Of a stretch of 37,805 nucleotides of DNA, positions 1 through 7,206 are shown piece after piece. Location: the NCBI RefSeq assembly GCF_900106945.1, contig NZ_FNNE01000015.1, positions 1 to 37,805 of the forward strand. Direction: 5' to 3'. Position numbers and translations under genes: made by a program. The notes beneath the pieces were generated by a model. The model did not search any database. It saw nothing but the letters and a program-made list of their open reading frames with translations, and had not been told where the DNA came from. Position 1 is the stretch's first letter. Every line of letters starts with the position of its first letter. Origin of the DNA: Marinobacter mobilis (GTDB lineage: Bacteria; Pseudomonadota; Gammaproteobacteria; Pseudomonadales; Oleiphilaceae).

Positions 1-297
1 AAAGCACCTGTCATTCTGCATTCAGATCGCGGTAGTCAGTTCACCAGTGGCGATTACCAACGCTTCCTTGGCAGTAATCGCGTGGTAAGTAGTATGAGCG
101 CTGTCGGGCACTGCGGCGACAATGCTGCTTGTGAGGGGTTCTTCGGAATACTCAAGCGCGAGCGTGTTCATCGCCGGCGCTATCGAACCCTGGATGAGGC
201 AAGGGCCGACATATTCGATTACATCGAGCGATTCCATAATCCGAGGATGCGACGTAGAGTTGCCACTCAGGATCGGAAGCTTTGCACCGTTTTATAA
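1..297 (+). pseudogene. IS3-family transposase (OrfB), C-terminal fragment
   Basis: The frame is open from the window edge and ends at TAA 295-297. It shows the C-terminal half of an IS3-family DDE integrase core. HSDRGSQF near the start carries the second catalytic Asp. DNAACEGFFGILKRE carries the catalytic Glu, and YIERFHNPRMRRR is the usual end of the domain. The N-terminal part lies outside the window, so I cannot tell whether the whole gene is intact. After the TAA the same frame reads PSVETG before TAG at 316-318. This may mean that TAA is a point mutation shortening the natural C-terminus by a few residues; that is inference. The family call is secure, the exact IS is not identified. 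Confidence 0.85.
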
Positions 298-320
298 CCG
301 TCCGTGGAAACGGGGTAGAA
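1..320 (+). mobile_element. Right end of an IS3-family insertion sequence
   Basis: The transposase fragment is followed within about 25 bp by a C/G-rich stretch (about 301-325) that would hold the right terminal inverted repeat. Helicase-like coding sequence starts immediately after it, at about 319. The left end is outside the window, so neither the inverted repeat nor the target duplication can be confirmed. The boundary at 320 is approximate. Confidence 0.55.
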
Positions 321-966
321 CCCCGCTGTCTTCTATGGAGGAAGGCTAGAAACAGGTGACCGCCGCATACCCGAGTGCTTTTCCCGAGCGCCTTCACCGA
401 TAAAAAGTGAGGTGACATGGCTGGACACCGGTGTGCTCGGCGAGAGAGCGTACTCGAAGGGGGACAAGAGTAAGTTTAATGAAGCGGAAGCTGACGAAAT
501 CATCAGTCTTTTGAAAACGATTGAGAACGACGATGCTTTCTGTAAAGGGTTGCTCGATACGGTCTCAGATGAAAAAGAACCGACGATTGGTGTGATCTGC
601 ATGTATTCCGAGCAGAAACGCTTCCTGAAAAGAAAACTTGCCGCTCAGAACTGGCGTGATGATTTCAGGGAGACGGTAAAAATAGACACGGTTGATAGTT
701 ATCAGGGGAAGGAAAATAGAATCATCATTTTGTCTCTAACCAGGTCGGATGCCGAGAGAAGTCCGGGTTTCCTGAGGTCAGATAACCGCGTCAACGTTGC
801 TATGTCTCGGGCAATGGAAAGGCTGGTTATTGTCGGGGACATGAGAGTCTGGAGTGGCAAGAACAGTCACTATGGCCTCGGAAAGGTAGCAGCTTACATT
901 CGCGATCGCCAGGGTGAGGGAAGTTTCAATATTCTTCCCGCGTCCAAACAGAAAGGAGGCAAATAA
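319..966 (+). pseudogene. Superfamily-1 (AAA_12/Upf1-like) helicase, C-terminal remnant
   Basis: The reading frame is open from 319, just after the TAG at 316-318, although the first ATG is only at 412. The translated part FYGGRLETGD is typical of the segment preceding the last RecA domain in Upf1/AAA_12 helicases. It is followed by IGVICMYSEQ, then VDSYQGKENRIIILSLTRSD (motif V region) and RVNVAMSRAMERLVIVGD (motif VI with its arginine). The Walker A and B motifs and the first RecA domain are absent, so the product cannot hydrolyse ATP by itself. The simplest reading is that the IS replaced the N-terminal part. The downstream gene starts one base after the stop, which marks this as the first remaining gene of an operon. 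Base composition is more AT-rich than the rest of the window. Confidence 0.8.
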
Positions 967-2373
967 ATGTCCACTGGTAATATTCCTCTTTTCGAGCTTG
1001 ATGTCGCCGTGCCATCTCAGCTTTATATGATTGAGTATTCTCTCGTAGAGCGGGGCAGTCTGCCTTTCGTTCCCGATTTTTTACTCAAACTGCTCCACGT
1101 GGCTGATTTCCTTCCACAGGAGGTTGCGCACTTTTTTGGGTTCTCACGAAAAGAGCTTGATCATGCGCTTACTGGCTTCTTTAGTTCCGGAGAAGTGGAG
1201 TACCGGAAAGACGGAAAACTCGGCCTCACAGCTAAAGGGCATGCTCTATTCGCTGATACCGATACCTCGCCAATGCGCGAATCGATCGCGAATTATAGGA
1301 AACCTTTTTGCTTTGACCTTTTGACCTTCAGTTACCTAGGAAACAGTTCCAGGTCTGGTCGAGATAGTCGAACCCTGAGGCTTAAAGTTGACCAGGAACA
1401 AGTCGCTGAATCTCAGAGGCTTGCAAAAGAGTCATTCCAGATAAATATTCACGACATCTACAAGAAGGGTCATCTGGTCAAAGGAGCGCCTCAAGGAGGC
1501 ACGCCTGAAATTTACAAATTCAGTGATTGCAGCAAAAGAAAAGACTTTGTGGAGAAGGTTCCGGAAGTCCTGTCATTAAATGCGGCAACGTATCAGTTCG
1601 AGTTTGAGGACCGAGATGGCCTTCCCGAATCTGAAACTTACATTCGAGCCAGGACCGAGGCGCTTAGCGCTGCCTGCGGCTCCAACAATATTAATCAAAT
1701 TTCGAAAGTCGCGGATCTGTTTGAAGATGAGTTTACCCTTAGGCTGATTCAGGATGAGGGGTTGAACGCGGACAGGTTGGCATCGCTGGCCATTGATGAA
1801 CTGCAGGGGCATGGCACAGAATCTGAAAGGCGGCGCCTGTATGGCTCTTTGCAGCTGACGCGCAATTGGCAGGATATTTTCGAGAAGCTGAAATCGGCCC
1901 TGAAGTCAGAGAAGACTGAGAAAGCCGAATTTATTTGGTTGGCGCCTTCTTGCCACGAACTGTGGGGTAAATGTGAACGGCATGGCCAAGCGCTTTCTGA
2001 GGTTTATGAACTGTTCTCAAAGCACCAATCTGGAATAAATGGTTTCAAGGTTTATGTCCCATTACCGGATGATCGGGACAAGCGTGCGAAGAATGTTGCC
2101 CGACGCGAGAATGCAGAGGCAGGTAACAGGCTCTTTGGCTTTGTTGAGTCGGAGCTTCTATCTTCGGTCGAGATTCTGCTTTTGAAAGACAAGTTCGTTG
2201 CAGTTCTCTATCACTTCACAGACTCAAGAAGATACCCGGCGCCAGTTCCGATTGGCTTTTTCTCTACCAACGCGGCTGACTTGGTACGAGTGCAGTCCTT
2301 GATCACCGGTGTGCTTAAAGAGTATACCGAGGCAGGGGCTCCACGGGATGTGGGAGCGCTAGCGCAAAGGTGA
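967..2373 (+). CDS. Unrecognised protein, partner of the truncated helicase
   Basis: This 468-aa protein is not one I recognise. Its ATG directly follows the helicase stop codon (TAA then ATG), with a strong Shine-Dalgarno AAAGGAGG about 8 bases before it, so the two are translationally linked. Residues about 25-100 (LPQEVAHFFGFSRKELDHAL, then GKLGLTAKGHALF) look like a winged-helix domain. The middle is charged and mostly helical. The C-terminal third starts at EFIWLAPSCHELW and continues through FKVYVPLPDD and VEILLLKDKFVAVLYHF, resembling an alternating alpha/beta fold. I see no HKD, PD-(D/E)XK, HNH or Walker motif, no signal peptide and no membrane segment. Pairing with an SF1 helicase next to a tRNA suggests a defence-type operon; that is inference. 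Confidence 0.8.
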   Translation: MSTGNIPLFELDVAVPSQLYMIEYSLVERGSLPFVPDFLLKLLHVADFLPQEVAHFFGFSRKELDHALTGFFSSGEVEYRKDGKLGLTAKGHALFADTDTSPMRESIANYRKPFCFDLLTFSYLGNSSRSGRDSRTLRLKVDQEQVAESQRLAKESFQINIHDIYKKGHLVKGAPQGGTPEIYKFSDCSKRKDFVEKVPEVLSLNAATYQFEFEDRDGLPESETYIRARTEALSAACGSNNINQISKVADLFEDEFTLRLIQDEGLNADRLASLAIDELQGHGTESERRRLYGSLQLTRNWQDIFEKLKSALKSEKTEKAEFIWLAPSCHELWGKCERHGQALSEVYELFSKHQSGINGFKVYVPLPDDRDKRAKNVARRENAEAGNRLFGFVESELLSSVEILLLKDKFVAVLYHFTDSRRYPAPVPIGFFSTNAADLVRVQSLITGVLKEYTEAGAPRDVGALAQR

Positions 2374-2549
2374 AAAAACACCGGCTGCTCGTTACGCAGA
2401 ACCAATTACTCCAGGAGAAACTAAAGCATGAGCGTCGCCAGCGTAAGAAGCTTAGGCGAGAATTCGAGAAAATGGGGCATGAGGACTTTGGCCAATTGGT
2501 CGAGCCGTTCCTGGCAAAAGGGGTGTTTGAGCGACACGCGAAACGGTGA
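2370..2549 (+). CDS. Small basic protein, 59 aa, third gene of the helicase operon
   Basis: A GTG at 2370 overlaps the TGA of the previous gene by four bases (GTGA), the usual arrangement for translational coupling. The frame runs 59 codons to TGA 2547-2549. The product is strongly basic and predicted helical: the N-terminal half contains KLKHERRQRKKLRREFEKMG, and the rest contains GQLVEPFLAKGVFERHAKR. This could be a nucleic-acid-binding or coiled-coil accessory subunit. I know no family for it. The coupling and the biased composition argue that it is real. Its small size and the lack of an obvious separate ribosome binding site keep the confidence moderate. Confidence 0.5.
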   Translation: MKKHRLLVTQNQLLQEKLKHERRQRKKLRREFEKMGHEDFGQLVEPFLAKGVFERHAKR

Positions 2550-2606
2550 CCGAATGGTGACGAGGGTTTTAAGCGTTCGAGAAACGGTGACCAAACGGTG
2601 ACGAAA
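2541..2606 (+). repeat. Four GGTGAC repeats in two phased pairs
   Basis: GGTGAC occurs at 2545, 2556, 2586 and 2597. Each pair is spaced 11 bp (about one helical turn) and the two pairs lie 41 bp apart. The larger units, GAAACGGTGACC plus a second GGTGACGA, are nearly identical. They begin at the end of the small ORF and stop just before the tRNA terminator. Confidence 0.6.
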
Positions 2607-2622
2607 AAGACTATTTTCCAGA

Positions 2623-2663
2623 AACAACAAAGCCCGGATCTTTCGATACCGGGCTAAGTTGTT
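2623..2663 (-). terminator. Hairpin downstream of tRNA-Pro
   Basis: AGCCCGG (2631-2637) pairs with CCGGGCT (2649-2655), and the outer bases AACAAC and GTTGTT extend the stem. It lies about 9 bp beyond the tRNA 3' end. Read on the minus strand it is followed by a T-containing tail, as expected for a tRNA terminator. Confidence 0.6.
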
Positions 2664-2671
2664 GAAGAATA

Positions 2672-2748
2672 TGGTCGGGACGGCAGGATTTGAACCTGCG
2701 ACCACCTGCACCCCATACAGGTGCGCTACCAGGCTGCGCTACGCCCCG
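2672..2748 (-). tRNA. tRNA-Pro (anticodon GGG)
   Basis: The reverse complement folds as a complete 77-nt cloverleaf. The acceptor starts CGGGGCG and pairs with the CGTCCCG-type 3' side before A and an encoded CCA. The D-arm is GCGCAGCCTGGTAGCGC. The anticodon arm is CCTGT / ATGGGGT / GCAGG, placing GGG at positions 34-36. The T-arm is GCAGG TTCAAAT CCTGC. The sequence closely resembles E. coli proL, which has the same ATGGGGT loop. Its 3' end faces the AT-rich helicase/IS segment, the usual orientation for island integration. Confidence 0.95.
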
Positions 2749-2924
2749 AAAACGCTGAAAAGACCTTTGGCTGAAAGCTGGGCTTTCAGAGTCTTTGTGC
2801 CATTAAGGGTAAAACCCTCAGTGGCTTAGCGGGAGCGAAGTCTACACTAGCGGTTGGAGAAAATAAACCGTTTTTGCGTCGCGAGTTAAGAAATTGGCTG
2901 CAGGCGAGGTGATTTAAGTGGTTA

Positions 2925-2944
2925 ATGCTTAGTGATGTAAGCAT
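2925..2944. promoter_or_regulatory. Inverted repeat upstream of the BCCT gene
   Basis: ATGCTTA-N6-TAAGCAT is a perfect 7-bp dyad, about 155 bp before the transporter start. It has the size and shape of a repressor or activator operator. No regulator is assigned. Confidence 0.35.
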
Positions 2945-3005
2945 GTTTTCGGGAGGAATTCGGGATATTGGCTATGATAGTCGTGGGTGAATTAATTTAT
3001 CGCAC

Positions 3006-3029
3006 ACTTTGATGCTTAGATCTCAAAGT
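3006..3029. promoter_or_regulatory. Second inverted repeat upstream of the BCCT gene
   Basis: ACTTTGA-N10-TCAAAGT is a perfect 7-bp dyad, 70 bp upstream of the start codon and therefore near where a promoter should lie. It differs in sequence from the dyad at 2925. Confidence 0.4.
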
Positions 3030-3099
3030 TATAGGATGGGGGTGTTTGTAGTAAGTAGTTGATTCATGCTGAGTTAACTCCAAGACGGGAGGTTCGTTC

Positions 3100-4689
3100 G
3101 TGGGCGACGTAATCAAAGACGAGTACCAGACGGATTATGTAGTCGGACAAGACAACATCAATCCATTAGGTCTGGATTTGCACGCACCGGTATTCCCGAT
3201 TACGGCAGTACTGGTGGTGTTGTTTGTTATGGGAACGCTGATGTTCCCAACCGAGGCCAAGGAAATGCTGGATGGTGCCAAATGGGGGGCCATCAATACG
3301 TTTGACTGGTTTTTCCTGATCAGCGCCAATATTTTTGTGGTGGTGTGCTTCGCCCTGATTTTTCTTCCGATTGGTAAAATCCGGATCGGTGGCCAGGACG
3401 CAACGCCGGACTTCAGTACCGCATCCTGGTTTGCGATGCTGTTTGCTGCCGGCATGGGCATTGGCCTGATGTTCTGGGCGGTGGCCGAGCCTGTGGCTTA
3501 CTACACCGACTGGTACGGTACGCCGCTGAATGCCCCTGCCGGAACCGAGCAGGGCAGGGAAATGGCCATGGGTGCGACCATGTATCACTGGGGTTTCCAC
3601 CCTTGGGCAATTTATGCAGTTGTTGCACTCTCGCTGGCGTTTTTCGCGTTCAACAAGGGCATGCCTCTGACCATCCGTTCGGCCTTCTTCCCGCTGCTGC
3701 GGGACCGTATCTGGGGCTGGCCGGGGCATATCATTGATATTCTGGCGGTGCTGGCGACGATTTTTGGCCTGGCCACCTCCCTTGGCTTTGGGGCCCAGCA
3801 GGCGGCATCGGGACTGCATTATCTGTTTGGCATGTCCAGCGGTATCAATGTTCAGATGGCCATCATCACCGGTGTGACGTTTGTTGCTCTGATCTCGGTC
3901 GTTCGGGGCCTTGATGGGGGCGTGAAGGTACTCAGCAACATTAACATGGTTACTGCGGCTGCGTTGCTGCTGTTCATTATTTTTGCCGGCCCAACCATGG
4001 CGATCCTCGATACCATGTGGGTGACTACGTCGACCTACGCGGCGAATATTCTGCCCCTGAGTAACCCGTTTGGTCGTGAGGACGAAACCTGGTTTCATGG
4101 CTGGACCGTGTTCTACTGGGCCTGGTGGATTTCCTGGTCACCGTTCGTGGGTATGTTCATCGCGCGGGTTTCACGGGGGCGCACGGTGCGGGAGTTTGTC
4201 ACCGCGGTGCTGATCGTGCCGACCCTGATTACAGTGGTGTGGATGAGTGCTTTTGGCGGTTCCGCCCTGGAGCAGATTCAGGCAGGTATTGGCTCGCTGG
4301 CTGAGAATGGGCTGGGCGATGTGCCGTTGGCTATGTTCCAGATGCTGGAAAATCTACCGTTCACGGCGATTTCTTCATTGGTCGGTATTTTTCTGGTGTT
4401 GGTGTTCTTCGTGACCTCGTCTGATTCCGGGTCGCTGGTGATCGACAGCATTACCGCGGGTGGCAAGACCGATGCGCCGACGGTGCAGCGTATCTTCTGG
4501 GCGGTTATGGAAGGCGCAATTGCGGCTGCATTGATCTTTGGCGGCGGTGATGACGCCCTTGGTGCAATCCAGGCCACAGCGATTGCGGCAGGCTTACCAT
4601 TTACCGCGATCCTGCTGGTGATGACCTGGGGACTGCTCAAAGGCCTGAGCCATGAACGCAAGTTGCTGATGGCCGAAGGTAAGCTCTGA
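3100..4689 (+). CDS. BCCT-family betaine/choline/carnitine-type transporter
   Basis: This 529-aa inner-membrane protein should have 12 membrane segments. It would take up a quaternary-ammonium or sulfonium compatible solute, probably coupled to Na+ or H+. BCCT signatures are clear: GMGIGLMFWAVAEP at about residue 118, the MYHWGFHPWAIYA segment, and the tryptophan-rich signature FYWAWWISWSPF followed by GMFIARVSRGRTVREF. A GTG start at 3100 is supported by GGGAGG about 8 bases upstream. There is no neighbouring bet gene, so choline, glycine betaine, carnitine or DMSP cannot be distinguished. The gene stands alone, with its own upstream dyads and a strong terminator. A second, different BCCT gene (22937) lies in the DMSP cluster. 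Confidence 0.9.
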   Translation: MGDVIKDEYQTDYVVGQDNINPLGLDLHAPVFPITAVLVVLFVMGTLMFPTEAKEMLDGAKWGAINTFDWFFLISANIFVVVCFALIFLPIGKIRIGGQDATPDFSTASWFAMLFAAGMGIGLMFWAVAEPVAYYTDWYGTPLNAPAGTEQGREMAMGATMYHWGFHPWAIYAVVALSLAFFAFNKGMPLTIRSAFFPLLRDRIWGWPGHIIDILAVLATIFGLATSLGFGAQQAASGLHYLFGMSSGINVQMAIITGVTFVALISVVRGLDGGVKVLSNINMVTAAALLLFIIFAGPTMAILDTMWVTTSTYAANILPLSNPFGREDETWFHGWTVFYWAWWISWSPFVGMFIARVSRGRTVREFVTAVLIVPTLITVVWMSAFGGSALEQIQAGIGSLAENGLGDVPLAMFQMLENLPFTAISSLVGIFLVLVFFVTSSDSGSLVIDSITAGGKTDAPTVQRIFWAVMEGAIAAALIFGGGDDALGAIQATAIAAGLPFTAILLVMTWGLLKGLSHERKLLMAEGKL

Positions 4690-4710
4690 GCGTATTGATC
4701 TTGCTTATCG

Positions 4711-4737
4711 AAAACCGGGGAATTCCCCGGTTTTTTT
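4711..4737. terminator. Bidirectional rho-independent terminator
   Basis: AAACCGGGGAATTCCCCGGTTT is a perfect palindrome flanked by A-tract and T-tract. It lies between the converging BCCT and ATP-grasp genes and its T-tract touches the stop codon of the latter. Confidence 0.85.
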
Positions 4738-5695
4738 ACGCCTGCTGAATGGGGCGGGCAAACATTTCCATGGCGTAGGCCACCCGAGCTTCCGGGCTGC
4801 GATGGAAGCGCTTCAGGCTTTCGATGGCCTTAAGGCGAGGAAGCAGACCTTCGCCATTGGCCATCTGGATGGCCAGCCCTGGCCGGGCATTCAGCTCCAG
4901 CAGCAACGGGCCCTGCTCGGCATCCACCACCAAATCGACCCCCATGTAACCCAACCCTGTGGCTTCATAGCAGCGAGAGGCCATTTCGAGCATGTCGCGC
5001 CAGTTGTCGATGGCGATGTTGGCCAGAGTCAGCCCGGTGTCAGGATGCAGGCGAATCGCCTTGTTGAACTGGACCGCATTCAGGCTTTGACCGGTGCCGA
5101 TGTCCAGTCCAACGCCCACGGCTCCCTGATGCAGGTTGGCCTTGCCATCGGAGTCGGTGGTGGCCAGGCGCAGCATGGCCATGACCGGATAGCCCTGAAA
5201 GACCACGATGCGAATGTCGGGCACGCCCTGGTAGGAGTACTTGGCGAGCTTGGCATTGGGTTTGACCAGACTTTCGACAATGGCCACATCCGGGGTGCCG
5301 CCCAGTGAGTACAGGCCGGCGAGGATGTTGGACAGATGGCGCTCCAGGGTCTCCAGAGACACGGCGGCGCCGGAGGCCTTGACGTAGTCGTCACCCTTGC
5401 GGCGGGTAATGACGGTGATGCCCTTACCGCCAGACCCCTTGGCTGGCTTGATGGCAAAGCCGCCAAGTTCGTCCACCAGTTCGCGGAAATGGGATATCTC
5501 ATGCTGCTGCGTTACTACCTGCAGCAGATGGGGTGTGGGAACGTCGAACTCCGCGGCAATCAGTTTCGTCTTGAGCTTGTTGTCTACCAGTGGATAGGAG
5601 GCGCGCTCGTTGTAGCGACCGATGTAACCCACATTGCGCCGGTTCATGCTGAGAATACCGGCGCGCCTGAGCCTGAGGGGCGAAATCCAGTTCAT
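4736..5695 (-). CDS. RimK-type ATP-grasp amidoligase (alpha-L-glutamate ligase-like)
   Basis: This 319-aa protein has the ATP-grasp fold of RimK-like ligases, which join a carboxylate (often on a peptide) to an amino acid at the expense of ATP. Visible elements are the N-terminal lid NRRNVGYIGRYN, the ATP-binding loop IKPAKGSGGKG at about residue 82, the conserved DIRIVVF strand, and the C-terminal Mg/ATP motif LLELNARPGLAIQ. It is about 20 residues longer than E. coli RimK. Its start overlaps the stop of the 7TM gene by four bases (ATGA), so it is the last gene of a coupled three-gene operon. The acceptor substrate is unknown. The company of an aspartyl-protease-like lipoprotein and a transglutaminase-like membrane protein suggests an envelope peptide or protein target (inference). 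Confidence 0.88.
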   Translation of the reverse strand: MNWISPLRLRRAGILSMNRRNVGYIGRYNERASYPLVDNKLKTKLIAAEFDVPTPHLLQVVTQQHEISHFRELVDELGGFAIKPAKGSGGKGITVITRRKGDDYVKASGAAVSLETLERHLSNILAGLYSLGGTPDVAIVESLVKPNAKLAKYSYQGVPDIRIVVFQGYPVMAMLRLATTDSDGKANLHQGAVGVGLDIGTGQSLNAVQFNKAIRLHPDTGLTLANIAIDNWRDMLEMASRCYEATGLGYMGVDLVVDAEQGPLLLELNARPGLAIQMANGEGLLPRLKAIESLKRFHRSPEARVAYAMEMFARPIQQA

Positions 5696-7206
5696 GACTT
5701 ATAGGCTTTCATGGGGTGGAAGCGCCGCAGTTCGGTGAGCTTGTAACCGGTATATTGACCCATGACCAGAATCAGCCCCAGCACCACCAGGTGCAGTTCC
5801 GGGAAGTTGAAGGTCAGGTGATTGGCCACGGGAGCGCTCATGGCAAGATAGGCCAGCACAGCGACAAACAGGCTGCCAAAGCCCTGGGTCAGAACTTCCC
5901 GGGCGCCTTCTTCCTCCCACAGGATGGACATCCGCTCAATGGTCCAGGCCAGAATGATCATCGGGAAGAAGGTCACGGTCATGCCTGTGTTGAAGCCCAT
6001 CTGGTAACCCACAATGCTGATGCCGGTGGTGATGAAGATCACCAGGATAATCAGCGCCGAGATACGCGAGACCAGCAACAGGTTGAGCGCTGACAGGTAG
6101 CCACGCATCAGCAGGCCCATAGAGACCACCGAGATAAACGCAACCAGTCCCGGTACCAGAGACGTCTGGACAAAGGCCACGGCGATCAGCACCGGCATGA
6201 AGGTGCCGGAGGTGCGAATACCGATGACGATGCGCATAAAGGCCACGATCAGGGCGCCAATGGGCAGCAGCAGGAGCATCCGGAACATGCTCTGTTCCTC
6301 GATGGGCAGCTGGTACAGACTGATGAAGCCGAGGCCATTGTCATTCGCCTCGACCCGGGCCAGTTGCAGGGCTGGTACAGTCTGTCTCAGCATTGAGAAG
6401 CTGACCTGGGAGTCGCTGCCACCGACAACATCCAGCAGCGACACGGCGTTCTGGCGCCATAGCACAACGTCATCCGGCAGTCCCTGGTCGCCGGAATGAG
6501 GATTGAATGTCAGCCATTGCTCGCCGTTGTAGATCTGCAGGTAGGGCTTCAGGGTCTGACGCCGACGGGCGTCTTCGAGTTGGAGGCCGTCGGCGATACG
6601 GGCCGGAATGCCGGCATGATTCAGCATCCGCGCCAGCAGTTCCGGATAATTGGTACCCGAGGTGAGCAGGGTGGTGTTCTGCTCAGGGCTTTCCGGCTGC
6701 AGCAGTTTGATCAGTTCCCGGGTCAGACTTTCAGGGCTGCTGGATTTGCGTCGCGCCTGTTGCAGCACTTCCCGTACAGCGGTGGCCTGTGGCTCCTCCC
6801 AAAACACCCGGCGTGCCAGTGGGGGCTCTTTGGGCGGCTCATTGGTGACGCTGGTGTCGGGGATAAGCTGGACTTTGAAGTACAGGGTCTGGCTACCGGT
6901 CGCAAACCGTTTGGACCACTCGGCACGGCGGTTGCCGGCTTCACTGACCACCGAGAAGCCATACCCGGGGGACGCGGCCTGTTCCGAAAGCAGGTGAAAA
7001 CCTGGCGGCTCATCGGGCACGTTCAGGCTTGCCAGAACCGGCTCGTTCATGGCCATGAAGTCAACCCGGGCCTCGACAAGCCAGACAGGCTGTTGTTTGC
7101 CAGGGAGCCAGGGAATACCCAGTTCGACATGACGCAAAACCGCCAGGGCGAGGCCGGCGGTAATCAAGAGGAAAATAGCGAAGTAAAACGGCAAGCGTGA
7201 GGTCAA
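5692..7206 (-). CDS. Inactive-transglutaminase-like protein fused to a 7-TM domain
   Basis: This is a 504-aa membrane protein. One N-terminal membrane segment (FYFAIFLLITAGLALAVL) is followed by a periplasmic region of about 300 residues. That region includes a transglutaminase-like fold around LLTSGTNYPELLARMLNHAG and PARIADGLQLEDAR, where the catalytic Cys expected in active enzymes is not evident. From about residue 310 there are several hydrophobic helices (MLLLLPIGALIVAFMRIVIG, then FMPVLIAVAFVQTSLVPGLV and others), matching the known inactive-transglutaminase/7TM architecture. It overlaps both neighbours by four bases. The family is known from ATP-grasp amidoligase neighbourhoods, but its biochemical role is not established. 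Confidence 0.85.
   Translation of the reverse strand: MTSRLPFYFAIFLLITAGLALAVLRHVELGIPWLPGKQQPVWLVEARVDFMAMNEPVLASLNVPDEPPGFHLLSEQAASPGYGFSVVSEAGNRRAEWSKRFATGSQTLYFKVQLIPDTSVTNEPPKEPPLARRVFWEEPQATAVREVLQQARRKSSSPESLTRELIKLLQPESPEQNTTLLTSGTNYPELLARMLNHAGIPARIADGLQLEDARRRQTLKPYLQIYNGEQWLTFNPHSGDQGLPDDVVLWRQNAVSLLDVVGGSDSQVSFSMLRQTVPALQLARVEANDNGLGFISLYQLPIEEQSMFRMLLLLPIGALIVAFMRIVIGIRTSGTFMPVLIAVAFVQTSLVPGLVAFISVVSMGLLMRGYLSALNLLLVSRISALIILVIFITTGISIVGYQMGFNTGMTVTFFPMIILAWTIERMSILWEEEGAREVLTQGFGSLFVAVLAYLAMSAPVANHLTFNFPELHLVVLGLILVMGQYTGYKLTELRRFHPMKAYKS

Larger units (their letters stand above)
2749..3099. other. 351-bp intergenic region between tRNA-Pro and the BCCT gene
   Basis: There is no gene here. 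On the tRNA side there is a small perfect hairpin, CTGAAAG / CTTTCAG, near 2770-2790, and an AGGGT / ACCCT dyad just after it. These lie in the presumed tRNA leader. On the transporter side there are two clean inverted repeats, listed separately. I cannot assign a confident sigma-70 promoter for either gene. Confidence 0.5.

Noticed and set aside
967..2373. Identification as the PLD nuclease partner of a Mokosh-type helicase defence system
   Set aside because: The helicase-plus-partner layout is suggestive, but no HKD motif is present in the 468-aa protein.
3166..4098. 310-aa minus-strand open frame
   Set aside because: It is antisense to the BCCT transporter and has the same His/Gln/Arg-rich shadow composition.
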